A program made the translations under genes and the position numbers. 64,000 bases of DNA from Galaxea fascicularis (taxonomy: Eukaryota > Cnidaria > Anthozoa > Scleractinia > Euphylliidae), in assembly GCA_948470475.1 (NCBI GenBank), contig OX419342.1, positions 16,976,967-17,040,966 on the forward strand. Reading direction: 5' to 3'. Shown in pieces: positions 59,044 to 64,000 of the stretch (position 1 is the first letter of the stretch; each line of letters starts with the position of its first letter). The notes below the pieces were generated by a model. It saw nothing but the letters and a program-made list of their open reading frames with translations, did not search any database and had not been told where the DNA came from.

Positions 59044-59318
59044 TCCCAGAGAACTGGCTTCTTCAATCTGATCAGCAGTGATGCTTTTTACGGGGACAAA
59101 TTACGAGAACACAGCCATTCGACTTATTTGACATGTGTCAAGTCGAATTGGCCAATCAGCAATTTACCTTCAGAATCTGAACGTAAATACTCAAATCGTA
59201 CATGGACCATTGCAGGCTCTCCTCTCTCTCGCCCGCCCCAATCCCCTAGCTTTTGACCGCGCGCCATCAGAAAGCAAATCTCGGAATAACCCATACGGAG
59301 AGCCTGTTTGCAGGCTAA

Positions 59319-61099
59319 GGGAGCTTGTTCATGTTGTCAACCGTCGAGTATTTGACCAAGTGGCGTCCCATGTGACCAAAAACGTCATTCGTTGTCAAGG
59401 GAATGCTGCACCTGTGCGACAGGGAACTCGTCGGGAACCAGCAGAGGCCTCTCTGCTCTCGTTTTATTTCTTGCCGTGGTATACCTCTGCTAGTAGGGAA
59501 AAAATATCTGTTTCTTTTTCCCCCAAGTGTTAAATACGGGATAACTTTCATGGTAACACTTTTCTATAAGTTATTTAAATGCAAAGAAATAATGATAAGG
59601 ATACACGAATTGATGTACAAAATAGATATTAACTTTTCATGAACGCGGATGCGCTCTGTATTGAAATCTGCCTCGTCATTTGTTGCCTTTTGTTACTAAG
59701 CTTATCCTGTCCCAGCATCTTACTGTGCAATTGTAACCGGAAACATTTCGATTCCATGCTGCCGGTAAAATAATCACAGCATGTAGATTCGTTAGAAACA
59801 CATCCCAGCCATACTGATCAAAAATTACTTCATTAATTTAGTTTTTAAGATTCTTTTCGTTGAGTCTAGCAATAAAAATTACCCTATCTTTCACAACGAT
59901 TCTAAAGTATAAATACATATATATTGTCCAGTAATTCATTTATTTCCTATTTGTTAAAAAAATGTTTTTAATAATGAAAGACACATTTAGAGTTAGCCTT
60001 TTAACAGAAAGTGCGAAACAGGAAACCAGCCAATATAATACAGCTGTCAAGTGGTAAACAGACCTTAAATTAATAACTGTGACCACAGGAAAGTAAGTTC
60101 TCTTGTTCTATTTTAAATACCTTAAGCTCTTTGACAACTGCCCTCAAACGCCTCCTGCCGACTGACTTCATATTTTCTCCCTTAATTTGCAACTGCAATC
60201 TAACGAATGAATTGCCACGAATTGGCATAGAAGTAAATTTATTGTACATGGGAGACTAAACTTCCTTGAAAAACAATGCCGTGAATTGGAGTGAAAGATT
60301 TTATTATGTCAGGGTCAAGAGAACCCACGCCAACTGAAGGCTAAGCATTCTTATATCTCATTCTGGTTGATGAGTAAGTCGAAAGACGCAATCCAAACCT
60401 AAGGCCGGACCAATAACCATGTGTTGGGATCAACTCAAGAAATACGTTACACGTCAACTAATAGTAAGGTTTCTCAGTTAATATTTTCTTATATGACTTT
60501 ATTATTTTCTTTTCTGTACTAGTGGAAGGAGCTTTGAAAATCTCAACAGCAATCTTCTTTTACTTCTATACTAGAGGCAATCATTTTGTTTGTGATAATG
60601 TTAGAGACTCGATCATGAGATGAGAGTTCGCGAACTTCTGTGGTGAGCACTGACTATACGTTCATATCTAATGACGCCGAAGAAAAGAAAATTATCAAAA
60701 ACAAAACAATGTCAGTCCAACTATCAACTTTTTTTTCACTGATTTTTCAACAGAGTTTCTCAATTCTGATGGCAGCTACTCCGTTTTCCCAGCCACGAAA
60801 TGACGTGTTAGGTAGGAAAATTTGCACCGTATATTGTGCTTCGATGAGGTTTCTTCAACTTGATTATTCTAGCAAAGGTTGCATGTACAGCTTGCAGTTA
60901 ATCCGTAAACCCTTTAACAGAATTTATGTAAAAAATAACGCCAGAGAACTGGTTAATAATAAATAATAATAATAATTTAATAAGTATTTAACAAGTTTCA
61001 ATACTTTACAAATTAGCATGTGAATATGATCAAATGCGCCTTACAATTCTTTGCAATTCTAAATTATTTTACAATTCTCAAATCAAACTAAATCAAATG
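59319..61099. other. Intergenic region with one isolated candidate exon
   Basis: Mostly AT-rich with no recognised gene. At 60754-60811 a pyrimidine tract with TTTTTCAACAG, an ATG at 60769 (MAATPFSQPRNDVL) and a G|GTAGGA donor look like a first coding exon ending in phase 1. That phase fits the candidate exon at 62220. No homology supports it. Confidence 0.3.
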
Positions 61100-61275
61100 A
61101 AATGTTGGTTTTTGGAGAGAGGGGAAAACCGGAGTACCCGGAGAAAAACCTCTCGGAGCAGAGTAGAGAACCAACAAACTCAGCCCACTTATGACGCCGA
61201 GCCCGAGAATCGAACCCGGGACACATTGGTGGAAGGCGAGCGCTCTCACCACTGCGCCAACCCTGCGCCAACCCT
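61100..61275 (-). mobile_element. tRNA-derived SINE, minus strand
   Basis: Read on the minus strand: GGCGCAGTGGTGAGAGCGCT (box A) and CCCGGGTTCGATTCTCGGG (box B), then CTCGGCGTCATAAGTGGG and a body with CTCTACTCTGCTCCGAG. The head shows an 11-base tandem echo (gcgccaaccct twice) at 61255-61276. A widespread cnidarian-type SINE; not a functional tRNA. Confidence 0.7.
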
Positions 61276-61489
61276 GCTCCCCCTGCTCTTGTGTGTTGGC
61301 AATATGTTAAAGTTTTGAACTCATTGTAAGCTCGCAGATCTTAGCTCAATAAGCTATGTGAAACACTTTCAGGATGACGTTAGTGACAGAAATAGCTGTT
61401 GCTTTTAGCTTATGGCTGGTCATGTCCTTCCGCATTTTTTAACGGTTATTCAAAACTCTTTTTTACCGTCAAACGTTTCGCAAGCAGGA

Positions 61490-61745
61490 TGTAGGATGGC
61501 CGATTGGTTTTGGCGCTTTATTTCAATGCGGTGACGCGGCTTCAAATCCCGCTCTGACCACTAGCTGGCGGTGTTGTTCTGATTAAGTGCCTGGTTCAAC
61601 TCCTCGGTCATCCTTGCAAATAACCAACTGGTCTGCCTCCCACCAGTTGGGATTCTTTACTCTGTTGCTTGTGTGTATGTCTGAGATATTAACACTACAA
61701 TGTTACCCTAAACTCCGACTGGAAATAAAGTAATTTTTAAATTTT
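61490..61745 (+). mobile_element. tRNA-Leu/Ser-like SINE in tandem unit 1
   Basis: Head GGATGGCCGATTGGTTTTGG is a decayed box A, then CTTCAAATCCCGC (box B), a body with CTGCCTCCCACCAGTTGGG and a 3' AAATAAAGTAATTTTTAAA tail. The unit 2 copy keeps the intact GACCGAGTGG box A, so the copies diverged after duplication. Confidence 0.65.
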
Positions 61746-61758
61746 TTTAAGCGTCTTC

Positions 61759-61998
61759 TCAAGTGCAGCCATCGCGCTCTCTACAGTTTTCACAGCACCG
61801 AACTATATCTTCATCAGCACTGCAACCCACGCAGTTACCATGGCAACAATCACAGGCACAGGAGTCATCTTTGTCACCATGGCCAAGTAAAATTGATTTT
61901 TTCTTTTTGCTACTACATGCAGTAAATTTCCTGGTTTTGTGGTCACTGCCCCGGAGCCTCCATGGTTTGATGATGCGACAGTTACGACATCCACACAT
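61759..61998 (-). CDS. Cysteine-rich 79-residue protein or last exon, copy 1
   Basis: The frame encodes 79 residues with 14 cysteines, arranged as MCGCRNC near the start, then CACDCCHGNCVGC and CCENCRERDGCT at the end, with a lysine run (SSKKKKS) between. The frame is open upstream of the ATG to a possible acceptor (GACCGAAG|ACCGAG), so this may be a terminal exon rather than a whole gene. The copy at 63034-63273 encodes exactly the same protein although the DNA differs at five sites, all synonymous in this frame: AAC/AAT, TTT/TTC, AAA/AAG, CCA/CCT, CGC/CGT. This pattern argues for purifying selection on this strand. The spacing suggests a metal-binding or disulfide-rich domain. I do not recognise the family. 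No signal peptide is visible. Confidence 0.55.
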   Translation of the reverse strand: MCGCRNCRIIKPWRLRGSDHKTRKFTACSSKKKKSILLGHGDKDDSCACDCCHGNCVGCSADEDIVRCCENCRERDGCT

Positions 61999-62219
61999 AT
62001 TCTCGGTCTTCGGTCGGTAACCAGTACAATAAAAGTGACTTACAACTTATTAATTGAGAGTGAGATAATTACAGGGAAATCGCAGACTTAGGCCTGGAGG
62101 TGTTCACCGAGCAAAAGCGAGGTCAATACCTAGGCCGAGGAACTTAAAGACTAAAAGCAATATGAGTAAAATAAAATGGTCTCTTTACGATTTTTTTTCT
62201 TTTTTCGCCTCAAAAATAG

Positions 62220-62432
62220 CATGGCCGATGCTTTCAACCATTCAAGAAGAGGTACTCCTGATTCAGTCGACGGTTCTCACAGAGCAGGTCATGTTCCAAA
62301 CTGTAGTCATGTCAACATTGGAGGCTTCGATATCTTTACAACGCTCATCAGACCTTCAACGTTCCTCTGCTTCATCGACCTTGTCAAGCAGCTCTGCAGG
62401 TATTGATCGAACTTCCAACAAACGTTCTCTAG
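62220..62432 (+). CDS. Candidate internal exon (helical, Ser-rich tail), unit 1
   Basis: A 213-nt segment follows a T-rich tract ending AAAAATAG and is followed by the donor GTAAGC. Read in phase 1 it gives PMLSTIQEEVLLIQSTVLTE, then QVMFQTVVMSTLEASISL, then a Ser-rich tail (RSSDLQRSSASS) and KRSL. The unit 2 copy (63508-63720) is the same length. In the first 49 codons all three differences are synonymous; the later Ser-rich part has several replacements. It may belong to a plus-strand gene that begins at 60769. No family is recognised. Confidence 0.35.
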
Positions 62433-62494
62433 GTAAGCTTTTTAATAGCTTTTCGAGCATTTGCTAATTATTGTTTGAACGAAATAAAAAAACG

Positions 62495-62635
62495 TCTGGC
62501 CCTGGAAAATTTGCAATATGGAGCAAGTCTTTCGAGCCAGTCAGCCCACTTTATGACAATGGCCATACTTCAATCAGTGTTGCTATAAATAAGGACGATC
62601 GAGCTGCGCTGAAAAGTTGGAGAAATAATTCATAG
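62495..62635 (+). CDS. Candidate 3'-terminal coding segment, unit 1 (weak)
   Basis: An open frame of 46 codons plus stop reads SGPGKFAIWSKSFEPVSPLY, then DNGHTSISVAINKDDRAALK and SWRNNS. Unit 2 keeps the same length and stop (63786-63926). Between copies, five of seven changes alter residues, so selection is not shown. The acceptor is unclear and it does not join the 62220 exon in an obvious phase. Confidence 0.2.
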   Translation, partial: SGPGKFAIWSKSFEPVSPLYDNGHTSISVAINKDDRAALKSWRNNS

Positions 62636-62761
62636 TAAAATAAAAAAGAGAGCAACATCTCGAGGAGTCATTATCCCTAGCATCGCAAGAAACGAGTTTG
62701 GGTTATATCAAGGGCAACTGAAAAGAAAAACTCTTTTTTTATCGTCAAACGTTTCGCAAGC

Positions 62762-63020
62762 AGGATGTAGGATGACCGAGTGGTTTTGACGCTTTATTTC
62801 AATGCGGTTACCCGGCTTCAAATCCCGCTCTGACCACTAGCTGGTGGTGTTGTTCTGAGTAAGTGCCTGGTTCAACTCCCGGTCATCCTTGCAAATAACC
62901 AACTGGTCTGCCTCCCACCAGTTGGGATTCTTTACTCTGTTGCTTGTGTGTATGTCGGAGATATCAACACTACAATGTTACCCTAAACTCCGACTGGAAA
63001 TAAAGTAATTTTTAAATTTT
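62762..63020 (+). mobile_element. tRNA-Leu/Ser-like SINE in tandem unit 2
   Basis: Head GGATGACCGAGTGGTTTTGA (box A), GGCTTCAAATCCCGC (box B), same body and tail as the unit 1 copy. It lies between the minus-strand cysteine-rich frame and the previous unit. Confidence 0.7.
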
Positions 63021-63033
63021 TTTAAGCGTCTTC

Positions 63034-63273
63034 TCAAGTGCAGCCATCGCGCTCTCTACAATTTTCACAGCACCGAACTATATCTTCATCAGCACTGCAA
63101 CCCACGCAGTTACCATGGCAACAATCACAGGCACAGGAGTCATCTTTGTCACCATGGCCAAGTAAAATTGATTTTTTCTTTTTGCTACTACATGCAGTGA
63201 ATTTCCTGGTCTTGTGGTCACTGCCCCGGAGCCTCCAAGGTTTGATGATACGACAGTTACGACATCCACACAT
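63034..63273 (-). CDS. Cysteine-rich 79-residue protein or last exon, copy 2
   Basis: Identical in protein sequence to the copy at 61759-61998, including all 14 cysteines, and with the same possible upstream acceptor context (ACCGAAG|ACCGAG). The upstream DNA diverges a few bases before that point (TAGTAACTAGAC against TCGGTAACCAGT), which marks a plausible exon edge. It is followed by the plus-strand SINE at its 3' side, as in unit 1. Confidence 0.55.
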   Translation of the reverse strand: MCGCRNCRIIKPWRLRGSDHKTRKFTACSSKKKKSILLGHGDKDDSCACDCCHGNCVGCSADEDIVRCCENCRERDGCT

Positions 63274-63507
63274 ATTCTCGGTCTTCGGTAGTAACTAGAC
63301 AAAAGTACCTTACTTTTATTGAGAAAATACAACGTATTATCCGAGAGTGAGATCATTACAGGGAAATCGCAGACTTAGGCCTGGAGGTGTTCACCGAGCA
63401 AAAGTGAGGTCAATACCTAGGCCGAGAAACTTAAAGACGAAAAGCAATATGAGTAAAATAAAATGGTCTCTTTACGATTTTTTTTTCTTTTTTTGTCTTA
63501 ACAATAG

Positions 63508-63720
63508 CATGGCCGATGCTTTCAACCATTCAAGAAGAGGTACTCTTGATTCAGTCGACGGTTCTCACAGAGCAGGTCATGTTCCAAACTGTAGTCATGT
63601 CAACATTGGAAGCATCGATATCTTTATGGCGCTCATCAGACCTTCAACGTTCCTCTACTTTAGCGACCTCGTCAAGCAGCTCTGCAGGTATTGATCGAAC
63701 TTCCAGCAAACGTTCTCTAA
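63508..63720 (+). CDS. Candidate internal exon (helical, Ser-rich tail), unit 2
   Basis: Same 213-nt length and same acceptor/donor context (AACAATAG; A|GTAAGC) as the unit 1 segment. The helical part is unchanged in protein. The tail differs (Q to W, A to T, S to L, S to A, L to S, N to S). Conserved length and donor support an exon, but there is no homology. Confidence 0.35.
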
Positions 63721-64000
63721 GTAAGCTTTTTAATAGCTTTTTGAGCATTTGCTAAATATTGCAGTTTACATGAAAAAATCGAACTTCTGGCCCTGGAAAA
63801 TTTGCAATATGGAGCAAGTCTTTCAAGCCAGTCAGCCCACTTTATGACGATGGTCATACTCCAATCAGTGTTGCAATAAATAAGGACGATCGAGCTGCGC
63901 TGAAAAGTTGGAAAAATAATACATAGTAAAATAAAAAAGAGACCAACATCTCGAGGAACCATTATCCCTAGCATCGCACGAAATAAGTTTGGATTATATT

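Larger units (their letters stand above)
57380..59318. mobile_element. 1.94-kb block bounded by 129-bp inverted repeats
   Basis: Left arm 57380-57509 starts TTAGCCTGCAAATAGGCTCT and right arm 59190-59318 is its inverse (about 94% by eye), including GGTTATTCCGAGATTTGCTT and GGGGCGGGCGAGAGAGAGGA. The interior holds a broken zinc-finger-like gene (+), a RecQ-like helicase fragment (-) and a 2x327-bp tandem duplication. Either one transposon carries this cargo, or two copies of a short repeat bracket older debris. No target-site duplication was recognised. Confidence 0.6.
61457..62730. repeat. Tandem unit 1 (about 1.27 kb)
   Basis: The unit begins CGTCAAACGTTTCGCAAGCA after a T-run, continues with a SINE, the cysteine-rich minus-strand frame, a plus-strand candidate exon and a short tail frame, and ends before the same start sequence at 62737. 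Unit 2 repeats all parts in the same order, with scattered substitutions and small indels (offset 1275 to 1291). Confidence 0.85.
62731..64000. repeat. Tandem unit 2, running off the window edge
   Basis: Second copy of the unit described at 61457-62730. It reaches the block CATTATCCCTAGCATCGCA, which lies about 50 bp before the end of unit 1, at 63959, so the array may continue beyond 64000. Confidence 0.85.

Noticed and set aside
61763..62020. Plus-strand 85-codon frame (with a copy at 63038-63298)
   Set aside because: It is the shadow of the cysteine-rich minus-strand frame. Differences between copies alter residues here but are all silent on the other strand.
62467..62640. Minus-strand frame opposite the tail segment of the tandem unit
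   Set aside because: Open only in unit 2 (63717-63974); unit 1 has an in-frame stop, so it is not conserved.

Overview
The window reads as nuclear DNA of an animal, most probably an anthozoan cnidarian (stony coral or relative). The evidence is AT-rich sequence, GT-AG introns, animal gene families and a very dense load of short foldback transposons and tRNA-derived SINEs between and inside genes. The taxon is an inference; no marker gene fixes the species.

Layout. 1-202: last exon of an S1-domain RNA-binding protein (+). 2311-5034 (-): an intronless 907-residue protein made of two complete SERINC units in one frame, the most unusual gene here. 5035-9787: no gene, repeats. 9921-30359 (+): an 18-exon ERO1 (ER thiol oxidase) gene with an ER-stress-like element and an NRF1-type site upstream; its introns hold at least ten transposon copies. 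32222-33061 (+): an intronless TspanC8 tetraspanin. 36749-47184 (-): an 8-exon RTRAF (C14orf166/hCLE) gene, rebuilt exon by exon to 246 residues. 47433-48680 (+): intronless MGME1-like mitochondrial exonuclease, head to head with RTRAF across a 248-bp shared promoter and carrying an N-terminal SAP-like motif. 53232-56943 (+): a 4-exon secreted protein of the C16orf89/DUF4735 family. 57380-59318: a 1.9-kb block bounded by 129-bp inverted repeats that holds a broken zinc-finger-like gene, a RecQ-like helicase fragment and a perfect 327-bp tandem duplication. 61457-64000: two copies of a roughly 1.27-kb unit running off the window edge, each encoding the same 14-cysteine, 79-residue protein on the minus strand.

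ERO1, the tetraspanin and the C16orf89-like protein belong to the secretory pathway or cell surface, and MGME1 and RTRAF serve DNA/RNA metabolism. They are ordinary neighbours in a eukaryotic genome, not an operon. The points most worth follow-up are the double SERINC, the cysteine-rich tandem gene (all five differences between its copies are synonymous), the SAP-MGME1 architecture and the ERSE-like site in front of ERO1.

Exon boundaries come from splice signals, reading phase and remembered family sequences; no alignment or transcript was available.
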